Program-made: the position numbers and the translations under genes
The notes under the pieces: generated by a model
Databases searched by the model: none
The model's input: only the letters and a program-made list of their open reading frames with translations
Told to the model about the DNA's origin: nothing
Part shown: piece by piece, positions 47,304 through 57,539 of the stretch
How the letters are laid out: each line of letters begins with the position of its first letter
Numbering within the stretch: the first letter of the stretch is position 1
Assembly: GCA_018401055.1 (NCBI GenBank)
Contig: JAGYLB010000111.1
Coordinates: forward strand, 1-64,000
Length of the DNA: 64,000 nucleotides
Origin: Roseicyclus sp.
GTDB taxonomy: Bacteria > Pseudomonadota > Alphaproteobacteria > Rhodobacterales > Rhodobacteraceae
Direction of reading: 5' to 3'

Positions 47304-48755
47304 ATGGAGATGCCCACCCCCGACGCCGCGATTTTGTCGCGCAAAAGCAAGATCGTGGAGCGGTTGCGCGCGGCCCTGCCTCAGGCCGCGGTGATTCACG
47401 ACGAGGCCGAGTTGCGCGCCTATGAATGCGACGCGCTGACCGCCTATCGCTGCCCGCCGCTGGCCGCGGTGCTGCCGCGATCGACCGCCGAGGTCGCCGC
47501 GGTGCTGCGGATCTGTCACGAGATAGGGGTGCCGGTGGTGCCGCGCGGGTCGGGCACATCGCTTGCCGGCGGGGCGCCTTGCCCACGGCCGACAGCGTGA
47601 TCCTGGGCGTCGCGCGCCTGACCGACGTGCTGGAGACCGATTACGACAACCGCTTCATCCGCGTGCAGACCGGGCGCACCAACCTGAGCGTGACCGGCGC
47701 GGTCGAGGACAGATGGATTTCTTCTACGCGCCCGATCCCTCCAGCCAGCTTGCCTGCGCCATCGCGGGCAATATCGCGATGAATTCGGGCGGCGCGCATT
47801 GCCTGAAATACGGCGTGACCACCAACAACCTGCTGGGCGTGACGATGGTCAGCATGGCTGGCGAGGTGATGGAGATCGGCGGCGCGCATTTGGATGCGGG
47901 CGGGCTATGATCTGCTGGGGGTGATCTGCGGATCCGAGGGGCAGCTGGGCGTCGTAACCGAGGCGACCTTGCGCATCTTGCCGCAAGCCCGAGGGCGCGC
48001 GCCCCGTGCTGATGGGGTTCGACGGCAACGAGGTGGCGGGCGCCTGCGTGTCCGACATCATCAAGGCGGGCGTGCTGCCCGTGGCGATCGAGTTCATGGA
48101 CCGCCCCTGCATCGAGGCGACCGAAGCCTTTGCCAAGGCGGGCTATCCGATGTGCGAGGCGCTGCTGATCGTCGAAGTCGAGGGCAGCCCCGCCGAGATC
48201 GACGAACAGCTTGGCCTGATCACCCAGATCGCGCGCCGCCACAACCCGGTGGAGCTGCGCGAGGCGCAATCGGAGGACGAGGCCAAGCGCATCTGGCTGG
48301 GCCGCAAATCGGCCTTTGGCGCGATGGGCCAGATCAACGATTACATGTGTCTCGACGGCACGATCCCGGTCTCGTCGCTGCCCTATGTGCTCAAGCGCAT
48401 CGGCGAGATGTCGAAGGACTACGGGCTGGGCGTGGCCAATGTGTTCCACGCGGGCGACGGCAACATGCACCCGCTGATCCTGTTCGACGCCAACAAGCCC
48501 GGCGACCTGGAACTGTGCGAGGCCTTCGGCGCCGACATCCTGAAGCTCTGCGTCGAGGTGGGCGGCTGCCTGACCGGCGAGCACGGGGTGGGGATCGAAA
48601 AGCGCGATCTGATGACGACGCAATTCGCCCCCGCTGATCTGGAGGCGCAGATGCGTGTCAAGGACGTGTTCGATCCGGCGTGGTTGCTCAACCCGGCCAA
48701 GGTCTTTCCGCTCGCCGTATCGCGGGCGCGGCGCGAGAGGGGTGTCGCCGCCTGA
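47304..48755 (+). CDS. glcD: glycolate oxidase FAD-linked subunit GlcD (four frameshifts)
   Basis: FAD-binding subunit that oxidises glycolate to glyoxylate. The PCMH-type FAD domain has [36 protein letters not shown] and [12 protein letters not shown]; the C-terminal domain has [17 protein letters not shown] and [14 protein letters not shown]. Frame changes occur near 47575, 47712, 47905 and 47995. Length of about 483 is normal. GGAGG precedes the ATG at 47304. glcE and glcF follow on the same strand. Confidence 0.94.
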
Positions 48756-48870
48756 CGGCGTCGACCCGTGCGAGGGGGCTGTCTGTCCCTCGGTCGCCAT
48801 TGTCACTGGACCAATGGCGTTCCAATGACGACCCCCGAGGATACTTTCGAAACAGAGAAGGAGCGGCCGG

Positions 48871-49988
48871 ATGCTGAGCCCTGCGACCGAGAGCGGAGTT
48901 GAGCGAGATCGTGGCGGGGCCGCGGCACCTGCATGTGATCGGCGGCGGCACGCGGCCCGTCGGGCGGCCGGTGGCGGGCGAGGTCCTGTCGGTGGCCGGG
49001 ATGGCGGGGATCGAGCTGTATGAGCCGGGCGCGCTGACCATCGTGGCCAAGGCCGGAACGTCGTTGGCCGAGGTGGAGGCGGCGCTGGCGCGTGACGGGC
49101 AGCGCCTGCCGTTCGAGCCGATGGATCACCGCGCGCTGCTCGGGACGAAAGGTGAGCCGACCATCGGTGGTGTCGTCGCTGCCAATGTCTCGGGTCCGCG
49201 CCGCATTCAGGCGGGGGCGGCGCGCGACAGCCTGATCGGGGTCCGCTTTGTCGATGGCAGTGGCAGCATCATCAAGAATGGCGGGCGGGTGATGAAGAAC
49301 GTCACCGGCTATGATCTGGTGAAGCTGATGGCGGGAAGCTGGGGCACGCTGGGCGTTCTGACCGAGGTCGCCTTCAAGGTGCTGCCCGCGCCCGAGGCGG
49401 CGGCGGGCTTGAGCATCGCAGGCTTGAGCGAGTTGCAGGCGGTCGAGGCGATGGCTGTTGCACTGGGCTCTCCCTTTGAGGTGACAGGGGCGGCGCATCT
49501 GCCGGGCGAGGGGCGGACTTTGCTCAGGATCGAGGGGTTCGCGGCCAGCGTCGCCTATCGAGCCGGACGGCTGGCGGAGGTGATGGCGCCGCTTCGGCGC
49601 GGTCGCGGTGGACGCGCGATGCCGCGGCCGTGGCCGAGACATGGCAGCAGATCCGCGATGTGCAGGTCTTCGCCCAGCGCCCGGGCGATGTCTGGCGCAT
49701 ATCCGTCAAACCATCCGATGCGCCGGGGTGGCGGCGCTGACCGGGGGCGAGGTGATGTTCGACTGGGGCGGCGGGCTGATCTGGGCGCTCATGCCAGAGG
49801 GCACCGACCTGCGCGCGCGGCTCGGGGCCTTTGCGGGCCATGCGACGCTGGTGCGCGCTTCCGAGGAGACGCGGGCGCGCATCGCGCCTTTCCATCCGGA
49901 GCCTGCGCCGCTGGCGGCGCTGTCGGCCGGGCTTCGTGCGAAATTCGACCCGAGGGGCATTCTGAACCCCGGGCTGATGAGATCGTGA
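48871..49988 (+). CDS. glcE: glycolate oxidase subunit GlcE (three frameshifts)
   Basis: Second FAD-binding subunit of glycolate oxidase, about 372 residues. The ATG at 48871 (AAGGAG upstream) reads MLSPATES and, after a frame change near 48895, LSEIVAGPRHLHVIGGGTR. Typical stretches are GTKGEPTIGGVVAANVSGPR and GRVMKNVTGYDLVKLMAGSWG; the C-terminus ends KFDPRGILNPGLM. Further frame changes lie near 49605 and 49725. It is smaller than GlcD and lacks the C-terminal part of that family, as usual. Confidence 0.92.
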
Positions 49989-49995
49989 GGGTTTG

Positions 49996-50340
49996 ATGAT
50001 GATCGAAGTCTTTTCTGTCGCGCTGCCCTCGGCCGCGCTGTTCTGTTCCTTTGCACTGATGTCGGACCGCAAGCGCGGCGCCTTCCTCGCGCAGGGCGCG
50101 TTGGTGGTGGCGGTCGTGGCGATGTTCCTCGCCATCACCGCGAACGGCCCGTTGGCGGGGCTCGACCCGATCCGGCTTGCTGCCATCGCCACGGGCCTGA
50201 TCGCCGCTGCAGTGGCGGGGATGCTCTACCACCTCTACCTCGGTCGCTTCGTCCGGGTCTGGGCGGCGCGGGGCGTCTTCACGGCGGTCTACCTCGGCCT
50301 CTCGGCCCTGTTCGGCTTGGTCTTCCTCTCCCTTTTCTGA
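49996..50340 (+). CDS. four-helix membrane protein between glcE and glcF
   Basis: About 114 residues with four hydrophobic helices (LPSAALFCSFALM, QGALVVAVVAMFLAI, LAAIATGLIAAAVAGMLY and AVYLGLSALFGLVFLSLF). I do not recognise a named family. It starts 7 bp after glcE and ends 10 bp before glcF, so it is cotranscribed with them. It could anchor the complex or move a substrate, but that is only context. Confidence 0.75.
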   Translation: MMIEVFSVALPSAALFCSFALMSDRKRGAFLAQGALVVAVVAMFLAITANGPLAGLDPIRLAAIATGLIAAAVAGMLYHLYLGRFVRVWAARGVFTAVYLGLSALFGLVFLSLF

Positions 50341-50350
50341 AAGCGCGGAC

Positions 50351-51670
50351 ATGCAGACGACATTCACCCCCGAACAGCTGAAAGACCCCGCCACCGCGCG
50401 CTCGAACGAGGTGCTGCGCACCTGCGTGCATTGCGGCTTCTGCACAGCGACCTGTCCGACCTATCAGGTGTTGGGCGATGAGCTGGACAGCCCGCGGGGG
50501 CGGATCTACCTGATCAAGGACATGCTGGAAAAGGGTCGCCCGGCTGATGCCAAGACGGTTCAGCATATCGACCGCTGCCTGTCGTGCCTGGCTTGCATGA
50601 CGACCTGCCCTTCGGGCGTGCATTACATGCACCTGGTCGACCATGCGCGCGAATACATCGAGCAGACCTACAAGCGCCCGCTCTTCGACCGCGTCCTGCG
50701 GTGGACGCTGGCGCGCATCTTGCCCTATCCGACGCGGTTCCGCATCGCACTGCTGGGGGCCAAGATCGGGCGGCCCTTCGCCTTCCTGATGCCCGACGCG
50801 CGGCTCAAGGCGATGCTGGCAATGGCGCCCAAAACCATCCCCCCTGTCAGCCGCAACGACGACCCGCAGGTGTTCCGGGCGCAAGGGACGCGCAAAATGC
50901 GCGTCGCCCTGATGACGGGCTGCGCGCAGCGCGCGCTCAACACCGACATCAACGACGCCACCATCCGGCTTCTCACGCGGCTGGGCTGCGACGTGGTGAT
51001 CGCGGACGGGCAGGGGTGTTGCGGCGCGCTGACCCATCACATGGGCAAGACGGCGGAAAGCCATGCGACGGCGGCGAAAAACATCCGCGCCTGGACGCGC
51101 GAGATGCAGGGCGAGGGGCTCGATGCCATCGTCATCAACACCTCCGGTTGCGGCACCACGGTCAAGGATTACGGGCACATGTTCCGCGGCGAAGCGCTCG
51201 CTGCGGAGGCCGCGGCGGTGGCCGCCATCGCCCGCGACGTGTCCGAGGTGCTGATGCAGCTCGACCTGCCCGAGGCCGCGATGGGCCACCGCGTCGCCTA
51301 TCACGCCGCCTGTTCGCTCCAGCATGGCCAGCAGATCAAGACCTACCCCAAGGACCTGCTCAAGCGTGCGGGCTTCAAGGTGGTCGAACCCGCCGACAGC
51401 CACCTGTGCTGCGGCTCGGCGGGGACCTACAACCTGATGCAGCCCGAGATTTCGGGCCAGCTCAAGACGCGCAAGGTCGAGACGTTGGAGGCCACGCGCC
51501 CCGACATCATCGCGGCAGGCAACATCGGCTGCATGATGCAGATCGGCTCGGGGACGGATGTTCCCATCGTCCACACGGTCGAATTGCTTGACTGGGCCAC
51601 AGGTGGCCCTCGGCCGCCCGCGCTGGACGCCGAAGGCAAGCGCGCGGTCCCGGTGCCGATCCTGCGCTGA
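50351..51670 (+). CDS. glcF: glycolate oxidase iron-sulfur subunit GlcF
   Basis: 439 residues, intact. Two ferredoxin-type motifs, CVHCGFCTATCPTYQ and CLSCLACMTTCPSG, bind two 4Fe-4S clusters and pass electrons from the FAD subunits to the quinone pool. Two cysteine-rich CCG domains follow (QGCCGALTHHMG and LCCGSAGTYNLM). Together with glcD and glcE it completes the three-subunit enzyme. Confidence 0.96.
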   Translation: MQTTFTPEQLKDPATARSNEVLRTCVHCGFCTATCPTYQVLGDELDSPRGRIYLIKDMLEKGRPADAKTVQHIDRCLSCLACMTTCPSGVHYMHLVDHAREYIEQTYKRPLFDRVLRWTLARILPYPTRFRIALLGAKIGRPFAFLMPDARLKAMLAMAPKTIPPVSRNDDPQVFRAQGTRKMRVALMTGCAQRALNTDINDATIRLLTRLGCDVVIADGQGCCGALTHHMGKTAESHATAAKNIRAWTREMQGEGLDAIVINTSGCGTTVKDYGHMFRGEALAAEAAAVAAIARDVSEVLMQLDLPEAAMGHRVAYHAACSLQHGQQIKTYPKDLLKRAGFKVVEPADSHLCCGSAGTYNLMQPEISGQLKTRKVETLEATRPDIIAAGNIGCMMQIGSGTDVPIVHTVELLDWATGGPRPPALDAEGKRAVPVPILR

Positions 51671-51758
51671 GGGGGGCGCCGCGAACGGAATGGGTGACAT
51701 AATTCTGCCCTGAAGGGGTGGCATCGATACAGTCAATTGTAGTGATGTCCGGACCCCG

Positions 51759-52613
51759 ATGCGCCGTCTTTCTGTTGCCCCTGCGATCCTTGCGCTGGCC
51801 GTCCTTGCCCTGCCCGTGAGCGGGCAGGACATGACCAGCGTGACCCGCCCCGAGGGGTCCGCCCCGCTGCGCGGGCTGCACACGGCTGATGATGCGCGCG
51901 ATTGGGAAGCGGTTGGACGCCTGGATACGGGCATGTCCTTCTGCACCGCGACGCTGATCGCCCCCGATCTGGTCCTGACCGCGGCGCATTGCCTGTTCAC
52001 CGAGGCGGGCGCGCGGATCGCAGACGGCGATCTGACCTTTTCCGCAGGACTGCGCCATGGAAGGGCCGAGGCGATCCGCGGTGTGGCGCAAAGCCAGGTT
52101 CCGCAGGGCTATGCGCGCCCCGTGGGACAGGCCGACATGCAGGCCATCGCACAGGATCTGGCGCTGTTGCGTCTCGACCGTCCGGTATCGGCAGCAACAG
52201 TGCGCCCGATCGCGGTGGGGGCGCAAGCGCCCCTGCTCAGCGCGGTGACGCTGGTGTCCTACGGCGCCGAGCGCGAGGCCTTCCCCTCGATCGAGGATGA
52301 ATGCCGCGTGCTGTCGGGCTTTGACGCGGTGCAGGTGCTGTCATGCCATGTCGTGTCGGGCAGTTCCGGCGCGCCGGTGATGCGGATGGGCGCGGATGGG
52401 CCGCAGATCGTGGCCATCGTCTCGGGCCGGTCGGACATGGCCGAAGGGGATGTGACCGTCGCGGTCGTGGCCGCACCGCTGGTCGAGGCGCTGATTGCCG
52501 AACGCGCCGCCCCGGTCGCGCGGGGTCTGCAGGGCGGCAGCATCACCATCCGCCGTGTCGGCGAGGCTGGCACGACGCGCGAGGGGCTGGGCGCGCGCTT
52601 CCTGCGCCCCTGA
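51759..52613 (+). CDS. secreted trypsin-like serine protease
   Basis: 284 residues with a signal peptide (VAPAILALAVLALPVSG). The triad is visible: His in LTAAHCLFT, Asp in AQDLALLRLD and Ser in GSSGAPVM, which is the V8/S1-type GxSGxP pattern. The C-terminal extension of about 40 residues has no clear domain. It should act in the periplasm or outside the cell; the substrate is unknown. It stands alone between glcF and hsp20. Confidence 0.9.
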   Translation: MRRLSVAPAILALAVLALPVSGQDMTSVTRPEGSAPLRGLHTADDARDWEAVGRLDTGMSFCTATLIAPDLVLTAAHCLFTEAGARIADGDLTFSAGLRHGRAEAIRGVAQSQVPQGYARPVGQADMQAIAQDLALLRLDRPVSAATVRPIAVGAQAPLLSAVTLVSYGAEREAFPSIEDECRVLSGFDAVQVLSCHVVSGSSGAPVMRMGADGPQIVAIVSGRSDMAEGDVTVAVVAAPLVEALIAERAAPVARGLQGGSITIRRVGEAGTTREGLGARFLRP

Positions 52614-52766
52614 GCCATCCACTGGGGATCTTGACAGGCGGGGCACGCTTCCCAGATCACAGCCGTGCTGGGGTGCCGAGGATCGGGCCCCGGCGCATCA
52701 CCCAAGGACCGCGCCCGCGCAAGGGGTGGTCCGTCACCACAGTTGTCGCTCGATGGAGGATGACAG

Positions 52767-53222
52767 ATGCGAACCTACGACCTTTCCCCGCTTTACCGCG
52801 CCAGTGTCGGTTTCGACCGCATGGCCGACCTGATCGACCGTGTGATGTCGCAAGACAGCGCCGCGCCGACCTATCCCCCCTACAACATCGAAAAGACTGC
52901 CGAAGGTGCCTATCGCATCTCGATCGCGGTCGCGGGCTTCACCGATGCCGAGCTGAGCATCGAGCAGCGCGAGCAGGAACTGGTGGTTGCTGCCCGCAAG
53001 ACCCGCGACGAAGAGGCCCGGACCTACCTGCATCGCGGCATCGCCACGCGTGCATTTGAAAAGCGGTTCCAGCTGGCCGATCATGTGCGCGTCACGGGCG
53101 CGCTGCATGAAAACGGCATGCTGCACATCGATCTGGTGCGCGAAGTGCCCGAGGCGCTGAAGCCCCGCCAGATCGAGATCGCGCGCGCAGAGCCCAAGGT
53201 GATCGAAGGCGCGAGGGTCTGA
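52767..53222 (+). CDS. Hsp20-family small heat shock protein (IbpA-like)
   Basis: 151 residues. The start RTYDLSPLYRASVGFDRMADL and PTYPPYNIEKTAEGAYRISIAVAGF are typical of proteobacterial IbpA-type proteins; the alpha-crystallin core ends with ALHENGMLHIDLVREVPE. It holds unfolded proteins for refolding. A CTTGAC lies 134 bp upstream but I cannot fit a convincing sigma-32 promoter. GGAGGATG precedes the ATG. Confidence 0.94.
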   Translation: MRTYDLSPLYRASVGFDRMADLIDRVMSQDSAAPTYPPYNIEKTAEGAYRISIAVAGFTDAELSIEQREQELVVAARKTRDEEARTYLHRGIATRAFEKRFQLADHVRVTGALHENGMLHIDLVREVPEALKPRQIEIARAEPKVIEGARV

Positions 53223-53243
53223 TCCCAAGCCCATGCAGTCTGG

Positions 53244-53269
53244 AAGGGCGGCCCTGTCGGGTCGCCCTT
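53244..53269 (+). terminator. probable terminator of hsp20
   Basis: AAGGGCG and CGCCCTT pair around an inner CCC-TGTC-GGG stem, followed by TTCG. The T-tract is weak. It lies between the convergent hsp20 and MFS genes. Confidence 0.6.
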
Positions 53270-53288
53270 TCGTCACGGCACGCCGTGG

Positions 53289-54475
53289 CTACAGGGTCGG
53301 TGCCAGCCGCCGCAGCATCACCGGCACCTGCCAGCGGCGCCGCGACACACAGCACGACGACCGCGCCATAGCCCAGAAGGTCGGCAATCACCGCGCCAAG
53401 GCCGGGGGCCAGGGCAAAGGCGAAAAGCGACAGGCGCGCCACGGCCCCCGCGCTTTCGCCAAAGCCCGCCTCGCCCATCACCTCGCGGGTGACGACGGGG
53501 CGCAGGATCAGATCACGCCGTTGCCCACCCCTTGGGCCGCGGCAAGGACCAGCCAACGCGGGTAGGGCGGCGGCCGCGCCCAAAAACACGGCGGCCGCCG
53601 CCAGCATCACGAAGGCCCCGAGCACCACGCGCCGTGCCGCCACCCGCGCGCCCGCGACGATCAGCAAGATGCGCCCGGCCACCTGCAGCTAGCCCGATGG
53701 TCGAGGCGGCAAGGATCGCCAGCACCTCGGGCACGCCAAGTGCTGCCATCAGCGGCATCAGGTTGCTCAAGATGATCCCCACACCCAGCGCTGTCAGCGC
53801 GAAACCTCCCGCCAAGGGCCAGTAGCCGGGGCGGGCGCTGACGCGGGTGCGGGCGGTTCCGGCGGCGGTGGCAGCAGGCGTGCGGGCCTGCGCCTCGCGT
53901 TCCATCTTGTGCGCGGCATAGCTGGCGAGCGGCAGCACAAAGACCAGCAACCAGCGCCGCCAGCACCCAGACCGACGCGCGCCAGCCGCGCCGCCGCTGA
54001 CCCAGGCGGTCAGCGGATAGGTGAGCGTGGAGGCAAAGCCCGCCGCCAGCGTGATCGCCGTGATTGCCGCCCGCGCCTGTGCCCCGCGTGCCCGTGTCAC
54101 CACCGAGAAACAGGCGTCATAAAGCGTGAAGCCCATCATCAGGCCCATCCACGCCCAGACGGCGTAAAAGGCCCACAGCGTCTCCACCTGCGTCAGCGCC
54201 GCCAGCCCGGCCAACGCCCCTAGGGTTCCCAGCGCAAAGCCCCAAGGTGCCAGCCCCCGGTCGATCGCCCGCCCGACCCAAGGTGCAGCCAGCCCCTGCA
54301 AGGCCAGCGCAAGGCTGAACGCCCCCAGCGCCGCCGTGGCCGACCAGCCGAACTCGTCCTTCCATTCAAGGACCAGCGCGGGGAAACTGTAGAAGATCGA
54401 AGCCCAGATGACGGTCTCGGACACCATGAAGGCCAGCACCGGGCCATCGCGCCAGACGGGTGGCGGGGGTGTCAT
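53289..54475 (-). CDS. MFS transporter (several frameshifts)
   Basis: About 395 residues with the MFS layout. N-terminal helices start at VLAFMVSETVIWASIFYSFPAL, the loop WVGRAIDRGLAPWGF is the motif A region, and helices 4-6 include FYAVWAWMGLMMGFTLYDACF. The second half is spread over two other frames (frame changes near 53975, 53690 and 53525), with ALGVGIILSNLMPLMAALG and ARLSLFAFALAPGLGAVIAD. The substrate is not predictable. I placed the stop at 53289 where LRRLAPTL ends; this is approximate. The glycosyltransferase-like gene ends 5 bp upstream. Confidence 0.8.
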
Positions 54476-54479
54476 GATC

Positions 54480-55352
54480 TCAGAACCACTGCCCCGGCTC
54501 CATCAGGCCCAGTTCCATCAGTTGCAGCGACGACCAATGAAAGGGCGTCGATTTGTGCCAGCGGAAATCATGGATGTCGTGGCGTGAACCGGGATTGGTC
54601 CGCAGCGCCTTGGCGACGCGGAACGAACAGATCGTCGCCGTCAGCGAATGGTGCCACGGGCAGGCATAGGTGTTCATCTCTTCGTCGCTCAGCGTGTGAT
54701 CCTCGCGCAGGCGCAGGCCGGGCTTGGCCTGAAACAGGCCGATCCGGTCGATCTTGCGCTTGGGCTTGGCGACATGTTCCTCGAACCGCCAGCGCAGGCC
54801 GCCGTAGAAATCAAGCTGCCGGTCCTTCGGGTTGCCATGCTCGTCCGGGCGGCCCTCGGCGTAATAGCCCGAGCTGTCCAGCATCGCGGTGTCCAGCGAC
54901 ACGGCATCGGGGTAGGTCCTCAGGTCGGGGGCGTAGAGGTCGATGACATAGGTCAGGACGGCGGCGCGCCGTTCTTCCGTCACCCATGTGACCATCTCGC
55001 CCACGCTGCGATCCTCGCAAAACGGGTAGAACAGGTACTCGCCGTTGTAGCAGTAATGCAGCCATTCGCCGGGCATGACGTCGATCAGGGCGTTCACGGC
55101 GGCCTGCGTCGCGCCGGGCGCCCGGCTGCGGGACCTGATCACATGCTGTTCGGACTTGGTGCCCTGCGGGGCGGGTGGCACGTTGAGATCGGGGGGGGCC
55201 AGCACGAAGACATGGCGAAACCCCAGCGACCGGACATGGTCGATGGTCGAGCCGACCTCGATCCGGTCCTCGGCCACGACCATGGCGGCGGGCCCCTTGC
55301 CGAAGCTGCCCGGGCGCTGCGCCGCGAATTGTTCCAGAGTATCGAAATCCAT
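54480..55352 (-). CDS. glycosyltransferase family 2-like protein, function uncertain
   Basis: 290 residues from the ATG at 55352; an earlier ATG at 55397 adds a basic segment without family look. The order [20 protein letters not shown], then [20 protein letters not shown], resembles GT2-type proteins of Rhodobacterales in which the strand ends with a DxDE acidic motif; here it reads YNGEY, so the metal site looks altered. C-terminal parts are [16 protein letters not shown] and [19 protein letters not shown]. It precedes the MFS gene on the same strand. I am only moderately sure of the family. Confidence 0.55.
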   Translation of the reverse strand: MDFDTLEQFAAQRPGSFGKGPAAMVVAEDRIEVGSTIDHVRSLGFRHVFVLAPPDLNVPPAPQGTKSEQHVIRSRSRAPGATQAAVNALIDVMPGEWLHYCYNGEYLFYPFCEDRSVGEMVTWVTEERRAAVLTYVIDLYAPDLRTYPDAVSLDTAMLDSSGYYAEGRPDEHGNPKDRQLDFYGGLRWRFEEHVAKPKRKIDRIGLFQAKPGLRLREDHTLSDEEMNTYACPWHHSLTATICSFRVAKALRTNPGSRHDIHDFRWHKSTPFHWSSLQLMELGLMEPGQWF

Positions 55353-55503
55353 CGCGTCGGCCTTGCCGGTCCGTTTTCCCTGCCTCACGCGGCACATTGG
55401 CCCGGCACGGCGGCGAATTCAATCGCGCACGTCGGTTGAAGTGCAAGCCGCTGCGCTGTACATGCGGCGGACCACGCTTTCCTCAACCAGCGGACCGGGT
55501 GCG

Positions 55504-56836
55504 ATGACCGAGGCGAAAAAGCTCTACGTCAAGACCTATGGCTGTCAGATGAACGTCTACGACAGTGAACGCATGGCCGAGACGCTGGGCGCGCAGGGCT
55601 ATGTTCAGGTCGACACCGCCGAAGCGGCCGACATGATCTTGCTCAACACCTGCCACATCCGGGAAAAGGCGGTCGAGAAACTTTATTCCGACCTTGGGCG
55701 GCTGAAGCCCCTGCACGACGAAAAGCCCGACCTCAAGATCGGGGTGGCGGGCTGCGTGGCGCAGGCCGAGGGCGGAGAGATCATGCGCCGCATGCCCATC
55801 GTCGATCTGGTGGTCGGGCCGCAGACCTACCATCGCCTGCCCGCGATGATGGAGGCCTTGGGGCGCGGCGAAACCGCGCTCGATACCGAATTCCCCGAGG
55901 AGGACAAGTTCGCCCATCTGCCCAAGGGGCGTGGCACACACAAGGGGCCGACTGCCTTTCTAACCGTGCAGGAAGGCTGCGACAAATTCTGTTCCTTCTG
56001 CGTCGTGCCCTACACGCGCGGCGCCGAGGTCAGCCGCCCCGCCGACCGCCTGCTGCGCGAGGCGCAGGGTCTGGTCGAACGTGGTGTGCGCGAGATTACC
56101 CTTCTGGGCCAGAACGTGAACGCCTACCATGGCGCGGGAGGCGGCGGGACAGAATGGGGTCTGGCGCGTCTGGTGCGCGCGCTTGCGCGGATCGAGGGGC
56201 TGGACCGCCTCCGCTACACCACGTCCCATCCCAACGACATGGAAGATGATCTGATCGCCGCCCATGGCGATTGCGCCAAGCTGATGCCCTATCTGCATCT
56301 GCCGGTGCAATCGGGGTCCGACCGCATCCTCAAGGCGATGAACCGCAAGCACACCGCTGACAGTTATCTACGCGTGATCGACCGCCTGCGCGCGGCGCGG
56401 CCCGATCTGGTCTTGTCGGGCGATTTCATCGTGGGCTTCCCCGGCGAGACGGAGGCCGATTTTCAGGCCACGCTCGATCTGGTGCGGGCAGTGGGCTACG
56501 GCAGCGCCTACAGTTTCCAAGTATTCGCCCCGCCCCGGCACGCCCGCCGCCGAACGCGCACAGGTCGATGCCGCCGAGGCAGACGACCGCCTGCAGCGCT
56601 TGCAAGCGCTTATCTCCGAGCAGCAGCGTGCCACCCAGACCGCCATGGTTGGGCGGACCATTCAGGTGCTTTTCGAGAAACCGGGCCGGATGGCCGGGCA
56701 GATAACGGGGAAGTCGGACTATCTGCATGCTGTCCATGTCGACGGGCCCGAGACCCTTATCGGCCAAATCACCCCGGTCGAGATCGTCGGCACCAACACC
56801 AATTCTCTGGCTGGTCGGCTTGTCGCCCGGGGCTGA
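55504..56836 (+). CDS. miaB: tRNA-2-methylthio-N6-dimethylallyladenosine synthase MiaB (one frameshift)
   Basis: Radical-SAM methylthiotransferase that modifies A37 of tRNAs. The N-terminal cluster domain has [23 protein letters not shown] and [10 protein letters not shown] with three Cys ligands; the radical-[18 protein letters not shown] motif gives the CxxxCxxC site; TRAM comes last ([13 protein letters not shown]). The frame changes near 56525, between YSFQVFA and TPAAERAQ. Length of about 444 is typical. The ATG at 55504 begins with [14 protein letters not shown]. Confidence 0.95.
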
Positions 56837-56841
56837 CGGGC

Positions 56842-57177
56842 TCAGCTGCCCGGCGGTGTCCGGCGCAAGATGTCGGTCATCGTGGCGCTGCTAGCCACTG
56901 GCCGGCCTATGCTGCTTGCATCGCGACAGACCCGTTCGGCGATGGCATGCGCCTCGAGAAAGGTGTAGCCGACGCTGACGAGACTGTCGGTGAAGACCGG
57001 GTTCGGGCTGTCCCAGATCACCTCTTGCCACGGCCTGCGATAGCAGCTGACGGTGATTACATGGGTGGTGTGGCCGTGGTGGTGGTAGCGCTAGGTGTCC
57101 GCGTTGACCGTCAGCGCAGAGCCCGACAGAATCAGCGCCGCAAGGGCGACCCGTGGCAGACTTGATGAAACGCTCAT
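56842..57177 (-). pseudogene. small secreted protein interrupted by an in-frame TAG right after the signal peptide
   Basis: 112 codons from the ATG at 57177, with GGGGGAAGGA upstream. Residues 1-26 ([20 protein letters not shown] then ALTVNA) form a good signal peptide. Codon 29, at 57091-57093 on the minus strand, is TAG, and the same frame then continues without a break as [35 protein letters not shown] and AIAERVCRD to the TGA at 56842. Either the TAG is a sequencing error or a recent mutation, or it is read through. The protein family is not known to me. Confidence 0.6.
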
Positions 57178-57539
57178 TGGTTGTTCCTTCCCCCAACGGA
57201 TTGTGAAAGCACATCCCGATGGCAGCCCGACCGCGCAAAACACGGTCACAGCACGTCGGCACCGGTCGGACGGTCAGTTTTCTTAACAAAAGGTTAAAGG
57301 GAGGGTGCTGTGTCGAGGCCCGCCACGCGACGGGCCGCTTCATCAGCCACGTTGCTGCAAAAAAGCGTCAGTTCAGACGCGCGTTGTTTCCAAATTGGCG
57401 ACGCTGATCGAAAAATGCCTCTTCCCTTGGGAAGGCATGCTGCTATCGTGCCGAAATCAAAGATGTTTTCGTGCGGGCCTCTGCCAAGGCCTGATGACAG
57501 GGCGGGAACATCGGAAAACAATTGGGGGATGTGGATGTG
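57178..57539. other. 362-bp divergent intergenic region with a CtrA-type box
   Basis: Separates the minus-strand secreted-protein gene from the plus-strand OmpA-like gene. No gene is supported. It holds the TTAA-N7-TTAA box at 57283-57297 and a small palindrome CTTCCC-TT-GGGAAG near 57421. Confidence 0.55.
57283..57297. promoter_or_regulatory. CtrA-type binding site (TTAA-N7-TTAA)
   Basis: TTAACAAAAGGTTAA fits the full CtrA consensus. It lies 106 bp before the minus-strand secreted-protein gene and 243 bp before the OmpA-like gene. Confidence 0.5.

Noticed and set aside
52631..52660. Sigma-32 promoter of hsp20 (CTTGAC near 52631)
   Set aside because: The distance to the only C-rich -10-like element is 15 bp and that element fits poorly.
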